Positions 7,287-16,092 of a stretch of 32,775 bases of DNA are shown here, in pieces. The notes under the pieces are model-generated. The model was not told the origin of the DNA. It did not search any database and was given only the letters and a program-made list of their open reading frames with translations. Both the position numbers and the translations under genes were made by a program. Origin of the DNA: DATAFF01 sp036265615. Lineage in GTDB: Bacteria > Pseudomonadota > Alphaproteobacteria > Rhizobiales > Aestuariivirgaceae. The DNA lies in contig DATAOT010000185.1 of the NCBI GenBank assembly GCA_036265615.1, forward strand, positions 1-32,775, read 5' to 3'. Numbering within the stretch: position 1 is the first letter of the stretch; each line of letters begins with the position of its first letter.

Positions 7287-8453
7287 TCACCATCGATCGG
7301 CGGTCATGAGGCAGGTCGCGTCCAGTGAGGACACGGAGCGCCGGCCGATCTGAGCCATGGTCCGCACCATCTCGTCCCGGATGATGGCAATGGCGCGGGC
7401 GGCACCGGCTTCGCCGCCGGCCACGACGCCATAGAGCGTCGGCCGTCCGAGAAAGACGAAATCGGCGCCGAGGCACCTGGCAATGACGATGTCGGCGCCC
7501 CGCCGGAAGCCGCCATCGACCATGACCGCGTGGCCGGGCGGAACGGCGGCGCGGATCTCGGGCAGGATCTCGAGCGCCGTCGGGGCGCTGTCAAGCTGGC
7601 GGCCGCCATGGTTGGAGACGATGACGCCGTCGGCGCCGAGACGGGCGGCGCGTTCGGCATCGGCCGGATGGATGAGGCCCTTGACGATAAGGGTGCCGCG
7701 CCAGCCATCGCGGATGCGCTGGAAATCCTCCCAGGTCTGGATCGGGTAATAATGCGACTTCATGGTCCGAGCCACCGACACGGCATCGGCGCCGGCCGGG
7801 GCATAGGGAGCCCAGTTCTCCATCACCGGCAGTCCGCCGGCGCGCAGATAACCGAGAAGCCAGCTGGGATGGCTCAGCACATCGGCGAGGAGGCGCGGGG
7901 TGACGGCGAGCGGCAGATCGAAGCCGTTGCGCATGTCGCGCTCGCGCTTGGCCTCGACCGGAATATCGACGGTATAGACCAGCACGCCGACGCCGCAATC
8001 GCGGATGCGGCCGATCATGTCGTCGCAGGATCGGGCGTCGCGCGGCGCATAGAGCTGGTACCAGACATTGCCATTGCCGGCGGCGGCGGCGCTGGCGATC
8101 GAGCTGGTGCTGGCGCCGGACAGAATGAACGGAATACCTGCCGCAGCGGCAGCGCGCGCCAGCATCAGATCGGCGCCTGGGCGCAGCAGGCCCGCAAAGC
8201 CGGTCGGCGCGATGCCGAAAGGCGCATCGTAGCGGCGGGCGAACAACGACGTTTCCAGATCGATGCGCTCGACGTCCTCGAGATAGCGCGGCAGCAGGCG
8301 GTAGCGCGCGAACTGGCCCTCGTTGCGGGCAAGCCCGCGCTCGTCCTCGGCGCCGCCTTCGACCCAGTCGAACAGGATGCGCGGCAGCCGCCTGCGGGCA
8401 AGCTTCTTCAAATCGGCAATGTTGATCGCCTTGGCGGCAGGCGGAACCGGCAT
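7287..8453 (-). CDS. FMN-dependent alpha-hydroxy-acid dehydrogenase/oxidase
   Basis: The 388-residue protein belongs to the lactate/glycolate/mandelate family, which oxidises L-2-hydroxy acids to 2-oxo acids using FMN. Family landmarks are IAPTGFAGL (81-89), WYQLY (131-135, substrate Tyr135), TVDIP (161-165), IVKG with flavin-contacting Lys258, NHGGRQLD with catalytic His282 and Arg285, DGG (313-315) and GRP (336-338). The usual early active-site Tyr in FDYxxGGA is Trp30 here (FDWVEGGA). The membrane-binding insert of some relatives is not obvious. The gene diverges from ridA-dadA across 88 bp, which suggests joint control and a role in processing the same carbon skeleton. Lactate, mandelate or another 2-hydroxy acid could be the substrate. 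Confidence 0.85.
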   Translation of the reverse strand: MPVPPAAKAINIADLKKLARRRLPRILFDWVEGGAEDERGLARNEGQFARYRLLPRYLEDVERIDLETSLFARRYDAPFGIAPTGFAGLLRPGADLMLARAAAAAGIPFILSGASTSSIASAAAAGNGNVWYQLYAPRDARSCDDMIGRIRDCGVGVLVYTVDIPVEAKRERDMRNGFDLPLAVTPRLLADVLSHPSWLLGYLRAGGLPVMENWAPYAPAGADAVSVARTMKSHYYPIQTWEDFQRIRDGWRGTLIVKGLIHPADAERAARLGADGVIVSNHGGRQLDSAPTALEILPEIRAAVPPGHAVMVDGGFRRGADIVIARCLGADFVFLGRPTLYGVVAGGEAGAARAIAIIRDEMVRTMAQIGRRSVSSLDATCLMTADRW

Positions 8454-8541
8454 GGGTCAACCCGACGGCCGGTTCCCGATGGATTTCCGGCAAGGCTTCA
8501 GTCTATGATCCGCCGCGCCGGGCTGAGCAAGAGAAGAGCGA

Positions 8542-8892
8542 ATGGCAATCAAGAGAATTGATGTCGGCCCAAGGATGAGTCAGGCCGTAATCTGCAACAA
8601 CATGGTTCATCTTGCGGGCATTGTCGCGCAGAGCAACAAGGGAAAGTCCGTCCGGGAACAGACGACCGAGATCCTGGCGACCATCGACAAGTACCTGCAG
8701 CAGGCTGGGACCGACAAGACCAAGCTGATCTCGACCAATATTTGGCTGTCCGACATCAAGAGCTTTTCCGAGATGAATGAAGTCTGGGACAAGTGGGTGT
8801 CGCCCGGCAACACTCCGGCGCGCGCCACGGTGGAGGCCAAGCTCGCGGCGCCGGAATACACCGTCGAGATCATGGTCGTGGCGGCGCTTTAA
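8542..8892 (+). CDS. RidA-family protein (dadA-linked)
   Basis: The 116-residue single-domain RidA protein keeps the key Arg (Arg94 in PARATVEA) and Glu109 in the final strand (YTVEIMVVAAL), corresponding to the catalytic Arg and Glu of enamine/imine deaminases. It should hydrolyse reactive 2-imino acids made by amino-acid oxidation. It lies 17 bp upstream of the DadA-like gene, which would produce such imines, so the pairing is functionally logical. The N-terminus is short (MAIKRIDVGPRMSQAV), as in the RidA subgroups found next to D-amino-acid dehydrogenases. The ribosome binding site is weak (GAGAAG). A TATGAT at 8504-8509 is a possible -10 element, without a good -35. Confidence 0.88.
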   Translation: MAIKRIDVGPRMSQAVICNNMVHLAGIVAQSNKGKSVREQTTEILATIDKYLQQAGTDKTKLISTNIWLSDIKSFSEMNEVWDKWVSPGNTPARATVEAKLAAPEYTVEIMVVAAL

Positions 8893-8909
8893 GATCCTGA
8901 AGGTGCAGC

Positions 8910-10157
8910 ATGAAGGCCATCGTTCTCGGTGCCGGCATTGTCGGCATCACAACTGCCTATGAGCTCAACCGCGATGGCCACGAGGTCACGGTCATCGACC
9001 GCGAAGCGGAGCCGGCGTCGTTCACGAGCTATGCCAATGCCGGGCTGATCGCGCCGGCACATTCCTATGCGTGGTCGTCGCCGGCGGCGCCGCGCATCCT
9101 GCTCAAATCGCTGTGGCGCAACGACCAGGCGCTCAGGCTGAAGCCCAATCTCGATCCCGGCTTTCTCTCCTGGATGTGGAAATTCTGGCGGGAATGCACG
9201 GCGGAGAAGGCGGCGCTCAACACCCGGCGCAAGGTCAGGCTGTGCAACTACTCGCAGTCGGTGATGCACGAGACCGTGAGGCGGGCGGCGATCGATTACG
9301 CCGCGCGGCAGGGCGGCCTCATCTATTTCTACCGGTCGCCGGAGTCCTTCGCGGCGGCAGCGGTGAAGTCGCAGATTCTCAAGGACCATGGGTGCGACAT
9401 CCGGACGCTCGATCGGGAGGAGACGGTGAAGCTCGATCCGGCGCTCGAGAACGTCAAGCACGAGATCGCAGGTTCTCTCTACGCGGCGAACGACGAGAGC
9501 GGCGACTGCCGGCTGTTCGCCCGCAATCTCGGCAAGTGGCTCGCCGAGCGCGGCGTCACCTTCCGGTTCGGCACCGCGGTGACCGGCTTCGAGATGGAAG
9601 GCGACGGGGTCAAGGCGGTGGTCACCGACAAGGGGCGCTACAGCGGCGATGTCTATGTGCTGTGCCTCGGCGTCTACAGCCCGAGCGTCGGGCGCGAGCT
9701 CGGCGTCGACCTGCCGATCTATCCGGTCAAGGGCTACTCGATCACGGTGCCGGTGGCGGGGCGCAACAATCCGCCGCGGATCGGCGGGGTGGACGAGGAG
9801 AACCTCACCGCCTACTGCCCGCTCGGCGACCGGCTGAGGGTCACCGCCACGGCGGAGTTCTCGGGCTACGACACGAGCCACCGGCCGGACGATTTCCGGC
9901 ACATGCTGAAAGTCATCAAGGGGCTGTTTCCGGACGGCGCCGACTATTCGCAGGCCGAATATTGGGCCGGGCTTCGGCCGATGACGCCGCAGGGAACGCC
10001 GATCCTTGGCCAGGGCAAACAGCGCAATTTGTGGCTCAACACCGGTCAGGGCCATATGGGCTGGACCATGAGCCATGGCGGGGCGCGGATCACCGCCGAC
10101 CTGATCGCCGGCCGCAAGCCCGCGATCCCGCTCGAGGGTCTGACGCTCGCCAGGTGA
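8910..10157 (+). CDS. dadA: D-amino-acid dehydrogenase (DadA-like FAD enzyme)
   Basis: The 415-residue protein has the N-terminal FAD motif GAGIVG (7-12) in MKAIVLGAGIVGITTAYEL and the DadA pattern FTSYANAGLIAP (37-48). It also has PVKGYSIT in the middle and GLRPMTPQGTPILG and NTGQGHMGWTMSHGG near the end. Such enzymes oxidise D-amino acids (or some N-methyl or cyclic amino acids) to the imine and pass electrons to the respiratory chain. The start has AAGGTG about eight bases upstream. It follows a RidA gene by 17 bp, and the Liv transport genes come next on the same strand after a 208-bp gap. That gap could carry a second promoter: a TTGACA at 10206-10211 is perfect, but no good -10 element follows. 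Substrate preference cannot be read from the sequence. Confidence 0.87.
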   Translation: MKAIVLGAGIVGITTAYELNRDGHEVTVIDREAEPASFTSYANAGLIAPAHSYAWSSPAAPRILLKSLWRNDQALRLKPNLDPGFLSWMWKFWRECTAEKAALNTRRKVRLCNYSQSVMHETVRRAAIDYAARQGGLIYFYRSPESFAAAAVKSQILKDHGCDIRTLDREETVKLDPALENVKHEIAGSLYAANDESGDCRLFARNLGKWLAERGVTFRFGTAVTGFEMEGDGVKAVVTDKGRYSGDVYVLCLGVYSPSVGRELGVDLPIYPVKGYSITVPVAGRNNPPRIGGVDEENLTAYCPLGDRLRVTATAEFSGYDTSHRPDDFRHMLKVIKGLFPDGADYSQAEYWAGLRPMTPQGTPILGQGKQRNLWLNTGQGHMGWTMSHGGARITADLIAGRKPAIPLEGLTLAR

Positions 10158-10365
10158 ATTCCCGCGCCGGGTGAATTCCTGGCGGAAAATTAAGGGTGTT
10201 TCCGTTTGACACTCAGCCCCGGCCAAGGGCAGCATGAACCGTTACGACGGGCCCGGCACCGCTCAAGCCAACCCCGTCAGGGAGGAAATGATCGAGCCAC
10301 TGCAGGGCGACAACCCGCTGCACGGCGGACGCTGCGGCTCGGTGTTATCGTGGAAGGAGTTCCAA

Positions 10366-11631
10366 ATGAAAAGAGTGCTGTCCCTGGGCATCTCGGCCTT
10401 GGCCGTCGCCGCGCTGGCGGCGGGTTGGACCATGGCCGGTCAGGCGGCGGAAACGAAAGGCCCCGTCACCGACGAACTCGGTGTGGTGGAGATCCCGAAG
10501 GACGCGCCGATCACGATCGGCGGGTATTGGGTGATCTCGGGTCCGGACACGGCGCTGGGCGTTGACTCCAAGCGTGGCGCCGAGATCGCCTTCGACGAGA
10601 TCAACAACACGATTGCCGGCCATCCCATCCAGATGGTCGTCGAGGACGATTCATGCAACGCCGAGGGCGGACAGACGGCGGCAACCAAGCTATCGACGGT
10701 GCCCAACATCGTCGCGGTGCTTGGCCCGGCCTGCTCCAGCGCAGCGACGGCAGCGGCGCCGATCCTGTGGAAGGCCGGCATCGTCGATATCGGCACCGCC
10801 ACCACGGCGCCCTCGCTCACCGCACCCGACCGCAAGCCGGAATATTTCGGCTATATGCGGACGATCTATTCGGATGCCGACCAGGGCTTCAACGACGCCG
10901 AGTATTTCTACAAGCAGCTGAAGTGCAAGACTCTCGCCACCGTCCATGACGGGAGCCCCTATGCCTCGCAGCTCGCCAAGGCCGCCGCCAACCACTTCAA
11001 GGAGCTCGGCGGCAAGGTGGTCGCCGAAGAGGCGGTGACGCCGACCGACGTCGACATGCGGCCGATGCTGACCGGCATCGCCACCAAGAAGCCGTGCGTG
11101 TTCTACCTGCCGATCTTCGTCGCCTCGACGGCGCAGATCATCCGCCAGGCGCCGGAGATCCAGGGCCTCAAAGGCACCCACGTCATCGGCGGCAGCGCGG
11201 TGATGGCGCCGGGCTTGCTCGAAGCGGCTGGCGATGCGGCCAAGGACTTCGTCATCACCAATGTCGACATCTCGCCGGAGGCGATGGGCAAGAGGTATCC
11301 GCAGTTCGTCGAGAAGTATAAGGCGAAGTACGGCGAAGGCCCGATCAACGCCTTCCATGCCCAGGCCTACGATGCCGCCGCAATTCTCGCGAAGGCGATC
11401 GAGAAGGTTGGCAAGACCGACGACCAGGGCAACCTGTATATCGGCCGCAAGGCGCTGCGGGACGAGCTGTTCTCGACCAAAGGCTACGAAGGCATCTCCG
11501 GCCCGATCAACTGCAATGAGCACGGCCAGTGCGGCGGCTTCAACTTCGCCGTCTACCAGTTCACCGACGGCGATCCTTCGACGTTCGAAGCGGGCAAGAA
11601 TCCGAAGAAGATCTATCCCCCCGCGAAGTAA
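10366..11631 (+). CDS. livK: Branched-chain/amino-acid-type ABC transporter substrate-binding protein
   Basis: The 421-residue protein has a Sec signal peptide (MKRVLSLGISALAVAALAAG, followed by WTMAGQAAE) and the type I periplasmic binding fold of LivK/LivJ relatives: ITIGGYWVISGPDTALGV, then GAEIAFDEINN and VLGPACSS. AAGGAG at 10354-10359, six bases before this ATG, decides the start; an in-frame ATG at 10234 would place the signal peptide internally. Several cysteines (for example in DDSCN, GPACSS, LKCKT and the C-terminal NCNEHGQC) suggest disulfides. Members of this family bind leucine, but also many amides, aromatic acids and urea, so the ligand is open. A strong stem-loop separates it from livH, usual where the binding protein is made in excess. 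Confidence 0.88.
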   Translation: MKRVLSLGISALAVAALAAGWTMAGQAAETKGPVTDELGVVEIPKDAPITIGGYWVISGPDTALGVDSKRGAEIAFDEINNTIAGHPIQMVVEDDSCNAEGGQTAATKLSTVPNIVAVLGPACSSAATAAAPILWKAGIVDIGTATTAPSLTAPDRKPEYFGYMRTIYSDADQGFNDAEYFYKQLKCKTLATVHDGSPYASQLAKAAANHFKELGGKVVAEEAVTPTDVDMRPMLTGIATKKPCVFYLPIFVASTAQIIRQAPEIQGLKGTHVIGGSAVMAPGLLEAAGDAAKDFVITNVDISPEAMGKRYPQFVEKYKAKYGEGPINAFHAQAYDAAAILAKAIEKVGKTDDQGNLYIGRKALRDELFSTKGYEGISGPINCNEHGQCGGFNFAVYQFTDGDPSTFEAGKNPKKIYPPAK

Positions 11632-11638
11632 GGCAAGG

Positions 11639-11672
11639 CCGGCCATGAGGACAGCCAAGTTCTCATGGCCGG
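11639..11672 (+). other. Intercistronic stem-loop after the substrate-binding protein gene
   Basis: CCGGCCATGAG (11639-11649) and CTCATGGCCGG (11662-11672) form a perfect 11-bp stem with a 12-base loop, eight bases after the livK stop codon. A short T-rich run follows. It probably reduces read-through into livH or protects the livK message from 3' decay, giving more binding protein than permease. Confidence 0.7.
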
Positions 11673-11751
11673 TGTTCATTTGCGCGTTCATTGCGCCGGT
11701 GTCAGGTCGAGCCGAGATGATCACATCCCCTTCCCTCATGGGCAAGCGCAC

Positions 11752-12849
11752 ATGACGGCGAGCGCCGATACCACTCCATCCCCGTCCGCGACCTTCAGCA
11801 GTCTGCACAAGATCACCTTCGTCGACATCATCCTGTGGGGATTGCGCATCGCAATGCTCGCGGTGGTGGTGGGAGGCACCATCGGCACCCTGATCAAGGG
11901 CACCTACTCCACCGCGCAGTGGCTTGATTTCTTCCTGTTCGGACTGACCATCGGCGGCGTCTATGCGCTGATCGCGCTCGGCTACACCATGGTCTACGGC
12001 ATCCTCAGGCTGATCAACTTCGCGCATGGCGACATCACCATGACGGGCGCGTTCTCGGCCTTCTTCCTGGCGCGCAGCCTGCACCGTGCCGGCATTCTCG
12101 ACAGCTATCCCATACTGTCGATGACGGCGATCATGCTGCTGTCGATGACGGTGTGCACCGCGACGGCGCTGATCGTCGAGCGGATCTGCTATCGGCCGTT
12201 CCGCCATGTCGCCTCGCTCGCACCGCTGATCTGCGCCATCGGCGCATCCTTCGCCATCCAGCACACATTCCGCGGGATGTTCGGCAACAATGTCCGCTCC
12301 TATCCCGATCCCGAATGGATGAAGGGGGCGTTCGACATCTTCGGCTACGACATCCCGATCATTCAGCCGATCGTCATCTTCACCGCGCTCGCGGCAATGC
12401 TGTTCCTCTATGTCATCGTCCAGAAGACCAAGATGGGAATGGCAATGCGGGCGGTCTCGGAGGACCGCGACGCAGCGGCGCTGATGGGCATCGACAGCAA
12501 CAGGGTGATCATCTTCACCTTCGTGCTCGGCGCCTGCATGGCCGGTATCGGCGGCGTGCTCTACTGCTTCGTCTACAAGCAGATCTATTTCTATTCGGGC
12601 TTCATCCCCGGCATCAAGGCGTTCTCGGCGGCGGTGCTCGGCGGCATCGGCAACATACCGGGCGCGATGATCGGCGGCTTCTTTCTCGGCATCGTCGAGT
12701 CGATGGGCCCAGCGCTCTTCCTGGACGGCATCGGCATTCCGGCGCCCTATCAGCTGCGGGATCTCATCGCCTTCACGCTCCTCGTCATGGTGCTGGTTTT
12801 CCGTCCCCAGGGTCTCCTCGGCGAAACCCTTGCCAAGAAGAGGGCCTGA
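11752..12849 (+). CDS. livH: Branched-chain-type ABC transporter permease (LivH)
   Basis: The 365-residue membrane protein has the LivH signature GGVYALIALGYTMVYGILRLINFAHGD and the cytoplasmic loop MGMAMRAVSEDRDAAALMGI that docks on the ATPase (runs shown are the landmark regions). About eight to nine hydrophobic segments are visible. It begins with a longer polar leader (MTASADTTPSPSATFSS) than usual, and one extra membrane helix precedes the conserved part. The ATG at 11752 was chosen; the frame is open further upstream, but only through the stem-loop. livM starts three bases after its stop. Together with LivM, LivG and LivF it forms the import channel for the ligand bound by LivK. Confidence 0.88.
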   Translation: MTASADTTPSPSATFSSLHKITFVDIILWGLRIAMLAVVVGGTIGTLIKGTYSTAQWLDFFLFGLTIGGVYALIALGYTMVYGILRLINFAHGDITMTGAFSAFFLARSLHRAGILDSYPILSMTAIMLLSMTVCTATALIVERICYRPFRHVASLAPLICAIGASFAIQHTFRGMFGNNVRSYPDPEWMKGAFDIFGYDIPIIQPIVIFTALAAMLFLYVIVQKTKMGMAMRAVSEDRDAAALMGIDSNRVIIFTFVLGACMAGIGGVLYCFVYKQIYFYSGFIPGIKAFSAAVLGGIGNIPGAMIGGFFLGIVESMGPALFLDGIGIPAPYQLRDLIAFTLLVMVLVFRPQGLLGETLAKKRA

Positions 12850-12852
12850 CCC

Positions 12853-14592
12853 ATGTCGTTCGACATCGTCGCTGCCAGCCGGGTCGAGACGGAGGATGCG
12901 CGGCCGTGGAGGCATGCGTTCCAGGTCGGCGCCCAGCTCGGTCTCGCCGGCTTCATGCTGGCGCTGGTGGGCATTCTCGGCATGTTCAACAACCGGCCGA
13001 TCATCGTCGGCGTGCTGACGCTGGGCTATGCGACGCTCGGGCTGGTCTATGCGAGCATCGGCATCGTGGCGGCGCGCCGCCACCTGTTTGCGAGCGCCGG
13101 GCAGACGGTGCTGGCGGGGGCTGCCGCGGGGCTGCTGGCGGCGGCAATCGTGGCAATTCTGCCGCTCGCCATGAGCCTCATCAATCTGCGCACGATCTTT
13201 GTCGCGCTCGATCCCCCGCTCTTCAAATTCCTCACCTTCTCCCGTCCGACCCTGCTCGAGGGCATCACCGTCATGCTGCTGCTGGGCGCCGGGTTGGGCG
13301 CCGCCGGCGCGCTCCTCGTCGAGCTGCCCGGCTGGCTGCGCCGGCCGCTGACCGGGGGGCTGGTGGCGAGCGGCATGGCCGGGCTGTTCCAGGAGCTGAT
13401 CCGGCCGGTGCTCGCCAACAGCAGCACCACCAAGCCGCTGCATGATCTCATCTACACCTATACCGGGATGAAGCCCGGAGGGGCTGTGCTGATGTTCGTC
13501 CTCGGCGCGATCGCGACGGTGCTCTACACCATGGTCCAGCCACGGATGAAGGCGCGGATCGACGAGATGCCGGCCGGATCGCGGCGGAGCTTGCGGGGCA
13601 TCGGGCTTGCCGTCGCCTTCGTGCTGTTTGCGCTGTTCCCGCTTTATGCAGGCAATTTCGTCGGCCAGGTGTTCCTGCTGGTCGGGCTCTTCATGCTGAT
13701 GGGCATGGGGCTCAATATCGAGGTCGGCCTCGCCGGCCTGCTCGATCTCGGCTTTGTCGCATTTTATGCGACCGGCGCCTATACGACGGCGCTCCTGACC
13801 GCCAATGACGCGCATGCGCTGGCGCAGCTCACCTGGTGGGAGGCGATGCCGATCGCGGTGCTGGCTTCGGTCATCCTCGGGGTGCTGTTCGGCGTGCCGG
13901 TGCTCAAGGTGCGCGGCGATTATCTGGCGGTGGCCACCATGGGCCTTGGCGAGATCGTCAGGGTGATCGTGCTGTCGGATGCGGCGGCGCCGCTGCTCGC
14001 CGGCGCCAAGGGCATTCTCAGCATTCCGCGGCCGAACTTCTTCGGCCTCGAGCTCAACACGCCGGTGCTCCTGTTCTATCTGGCGCTGGCCTCGTCGCTG
14101 GTCGCGGCCTATGTGGCATGGCGGCTCGAGGATTCGCGCCTCGGGCGGGCATGGACGGCGATCCGCGACGATGAGGACGTGGCGCAGGCGCTCGGCATCA
14201 ACCTGATCAACGTCAAGCTGCTGGCCTATGGGCTGGGGGCGGCCTTTGCCGGCCTCGCCGGCTCGATCTTCGCCACCATGCTCGGCTCGATCTATCCGCA
14301 CAGCTTCCAGCTCATCATCTCGATCAACATCCTGGCGCTCATCATCGTCGGCGGCATGGGGAGCCTGCCGGGAGTGGCGCTCGGGTCGCTGGTGCTGATC
14401 GGGCTCCCGGAAATGCTGCGGGAGTTCGGCGAATATCGCTATCTCTTCTACGGCCTGGCGATCATCGCGGTGATGCGGCTCAAGCCTGAGGGCCTGTGGC
14501 CGTCGGCGGCAAAGCGTCGCGAGATCCGGGCCGAACAGCAGCTGAAGCAGGAGGTCGATGCCGAGCTGCAACGCGAGGGCGCCAAGGCATGA
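12853..14592 (+). CDS. livM: Branched-chain-type ABC transporter permease (LivM) with long N-terminal membrane extension
   Basis: The conserved LivM part spans about residues 250-550: GMGLNIEVGLAGLLDLGFVA near 284-303, KVRGDYLAVATMGLGEIVR at 352-370, the coupling loop AIRDDEDVAQALGIN (436-450) and IVGGMGSLPGVALG (498-511). Usual LivM proteins are about 300-425 residues; this one has 579. The extra N-terminal 245 residues hold about five hydrophobic segments (near 25-45, 48-72, 82-108, 133-160 and 207-228), separated by conserved-looking loops. This adds a second membrane domain in front of the permease. The C-terminus is charged and helical (REIRAEQQLKQEVDAELQ). The stop overlaps the livG start (ATGA). 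The role of the extension is unknown. Confidence 0.85.
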   Translation: MSFDIVAASRVETEDARPWRHAFQVGAQLGLAGFMLALVGILGMFNNRPIIVGVLTLGYATLGLVYASIGIVAARRHLFASAGQTVLAGAAAGLLAAAIVAILPLAMSLINLRTIFVALDPPLFKFLTFSRPTLLEGITVMLLLGAGLGAAGALLVELPGWLRRPLTGGLVASGMAGLFQELIRPVLANSSTTKPLHDLIYTYTGMKPGGAVLMFVLGAIATVLYTMVQPRMKARIDEMPAGSRRSLRGIGLAVAFVLFALFPLYAGNFVGQVFLLVGLFMLMGMGLNIEVGLAGLLDLGFVAFYATGAYTTALLTANDAHALAQLTWWEAMPIAVLASVILGVLFGVPVLKVRGDYLAVATMGLGEIVRVIVLSDAAAPLLAGAKGILSIPRPNFFGLELNTPVLLFYLALASSLVAAYVAWRLEDSRLGRAWTAIRDDEDVAQALGINLINVKLLAYGLGAAFAGLAGSIFATMLGSIYPHSFQLIISINILALIIVGGMGSLPGVALGSLVLIGLPEMLREFGEYRYLFYGLAIIAVMRLKPEGLWPSAAKRREIRAEQQLKQEVDAELQREGAKA

Positions 14593-15377
14593 CGGTCAAG
14601 GCGCTCCTCAAGACCGAGCAGATGACCAAGCGCTTCGGCGGCCTGACCGCGGTCGACAAGCTCGACCTCGACATCGAGGAGCACCGCATCCACAGCGTGA
14701 TCGGGCCGAATGGCGCCGGCAAGACCACGGTGTTCAACTGCATCATGAACTTCTACCCGCCGGATGCCGGCCGGGTATGGTTCAACGGTGCGAGGGTCGA
14801 CGGCGTGACCCCCGACCGGGTGGCGAGCGCCGGCATCAACCGGACCTATCAGAACATCCGCCTGTTCCGAAATCTGACGGCGCTCGAGAACATTCTGGTC
14901 GGCATGCATATCCATCTCAAATCGACCTGGCTCGGGGCGGTGCTGGCGCTGCCATCGACACGCCGCGACGAGGTCGAGGCGCAGGACGAGGCAGTGCGCA
15001 TTCTCGACTTCATCGGCCTCAAGGGCCGGGGCGATGTGGTCTCGCGCAATCTGGCCTATGGCGAGCAGCGGCGGCTCGAGATCGGCCGGGCGCTGGCAAC
15101 CAAGCCGCGGCTGCTGCTGCTCGACGAACCGATGGCCGGCATGAACCCGCGCGAAAGTCGCAACATGATGGACTTCGTCCGGCGGGTGCGCGATCAGCTC
15201 GGCGTGACAATTCTCTTGATCGAGCATTCGATGCGGGTGGTGATGGGAATCTCCGACCGCATCAGCGTGCTCGATCACGGCATCAAGATCGCCGAGGGGA
15301 CCGCTGCCGAGGTGCAAAGCGATCCGCGGGTGATCGAGGCTTATCTCGGCACCACCGCTCAGACGGCATTGAAGTAG
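14589..15377 (+). CDS. livG: Branched-chain-type ABC transporter ATP-binding protein (LivG)
   Basis: The 262-residue ATPase starts at the ATG that overlaps the livM stop by four bases (ATGA), which decides the start over an in-frame ATG at 14496. Walker A is GPNGAGKTT (39-47), the signature is LAYGEQRRLEIG (155-166), Walker B is LLLLDEP (175-181) and the switch His is H213. The RTYQNIRLF motif (85-93) is typical of LivG. It should pair with LivF to power the LivHM channel from the cytoplasmic side. The gene is part of the tightly spaced liv unit; livF starts seven bases after its stop. Confidence 0.92.
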   Translation: MTVKALLKTEQMTKRFGGLTAVDKLDLDIEEHRIHSVIGPNGAGKTTVFNCIMNFYPPDAGRVWFNGARVDGVTPDRVASAGINRTYQNIRLFRNLTALENILVGMHIHLKSTWLGAVLALPSTRRDEVEAQDEAVRILDFIGLKGRGDVVSRNLAYGEQRRLEIGRALATKPRLLLLDEPMAGMNPRESRNMMDFVRRVRDQLGVTILLIEHSMRVVMGISDRISVLDHGIKIAEGTAAEVQSDPRVIEAYLGTTAQTALK

Positions 15378-15384
15378 GCTGTCA

Positions 15385-16092
15385 ATGGCTCTGCTCGAGG
15401 TCCGCAACCTTCATGTCTATTACGGCAAGATCCACGCGCTCAGGGGGGTGTCGCTGGCGCTGGGCGAAAACCAGATCGTGACGCTGATCGGTGCCAATGG
15501 CGCAGGCAAGAGCACGACGCTCAGGGCCATCTCCGGCATCCTGGCGGCAGCCGAGGGCGAGGTCGTGTATAACGGCCTGCGGCTGAGCGAGCTGCCGGCG
15601 CATCAGATCGTCGCGCGCGGCGTGGTGCAGGTACCGGAGGGGCGGCGCATCTTCAGCCGGCTGACCGTGTCGGAAAACTTGCGGATCGGCGCCTTCCTCA
15701 GCAACGACAAGGACTACATCACGCGGACCGAGGAGATGGCGCTGGGGATGTTCCCGGTGCTGAAGCGGCGGTTCAGCCAGGTGGCGGGAACGCTGTCCGG
15801 AGGCGAGCAGCAGATGCTGGCAATCGCGCGGGCGCTGATGTCGAATCCCAAGGTGCTGCTGCTGGACGAGCCCTCGATGGGGCTTGCACCGATCCTGGTG
15901 CAGCAGATCTTCGAGACCGTGGTCGAGATCCGCAAGCGCGGCGTGGCGGTGCTGCTCGTCGAGCAAAACGCCTTTCTGGCGCTCCAGATCGCCGATTACG
16001 GCTATGTCATCGAAACCGGCGAGATCGTGCTCGAGGGCTCGGGCGAGGAGCTGATGGCCAATCCGCAGGTCAAGGAGGCTTATCTCGGGTGA
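15385..16092 (+). CDS. livF: Branched-chain-type ABC transporter ATP-binding protein (LivF)
   Basis: The 235-residue ATPase has Walker A GANGAGKST (36-44), the LivF motif VPEGRRIFSRLTVSENL (83-99), signature LSGGEQQ (137-143), Walker B LLLDEP (158-163) and the switch His position replaced by Gln, as is usual in LivF (LVEQNAF). It completes the LivGF pair. The stop codon overlaps a GTG start for a RidA protein (GTGA), so the transporter and that enzyme are translated in a coupled way. No ribosome binding site of normal strength precedes the ATG, which also fits coupling to livG. Confidence 0.92.
   Translation: MALLEVRNLHVYYGKIHALRGVSLALGENQIVTLIGANGAGKSTTLRAISGILAAAEGEVVYNGLRLSELPAHQIVARGVVQVPEGRRIFSRLTVSENLRIGAFLSNDKDYITRTEEMALGMFPVLKRRFSQVAGTLSGGEQQMLAIARALMSNPKVLLLDEPSMGLAPILVQQIFETVVEIRKRGVAVLLVEQNAFLALQIADYGYVIETGEIVLEGSGEELMANPQVKEAYLG

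Noticed and set aside
7530..8561. Plus-strand open frame opposite the FMN dehydrogenase gene
   Set aside because: The dehydrogenase has all active-site motifs on the minus strand; the opposite product has none.
10153..10179. GGTGAATTCC repeated at 10153 and 10170
   Set aside because: Only two ten-base copies, the first inside the dadA stop region; there is no symmetry or partner to suggest an operator.
10234..10365. Upstream in-frame ATG of livK at 10234
   Set aside because: It would bury the signal peptide 44 residues inside the protein; the ATG at 10366 has a good ribosome binding site.
10690..14571. Very long open frame (about 1290 codons) on the minus strand, opposite livKHM
   Set aside because: It is antisense to well-recognised genes. 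Its product is His/Arg/Glu/Asp-rich without any domain, as expected from the complementary frame of GC-rich coding DNA.
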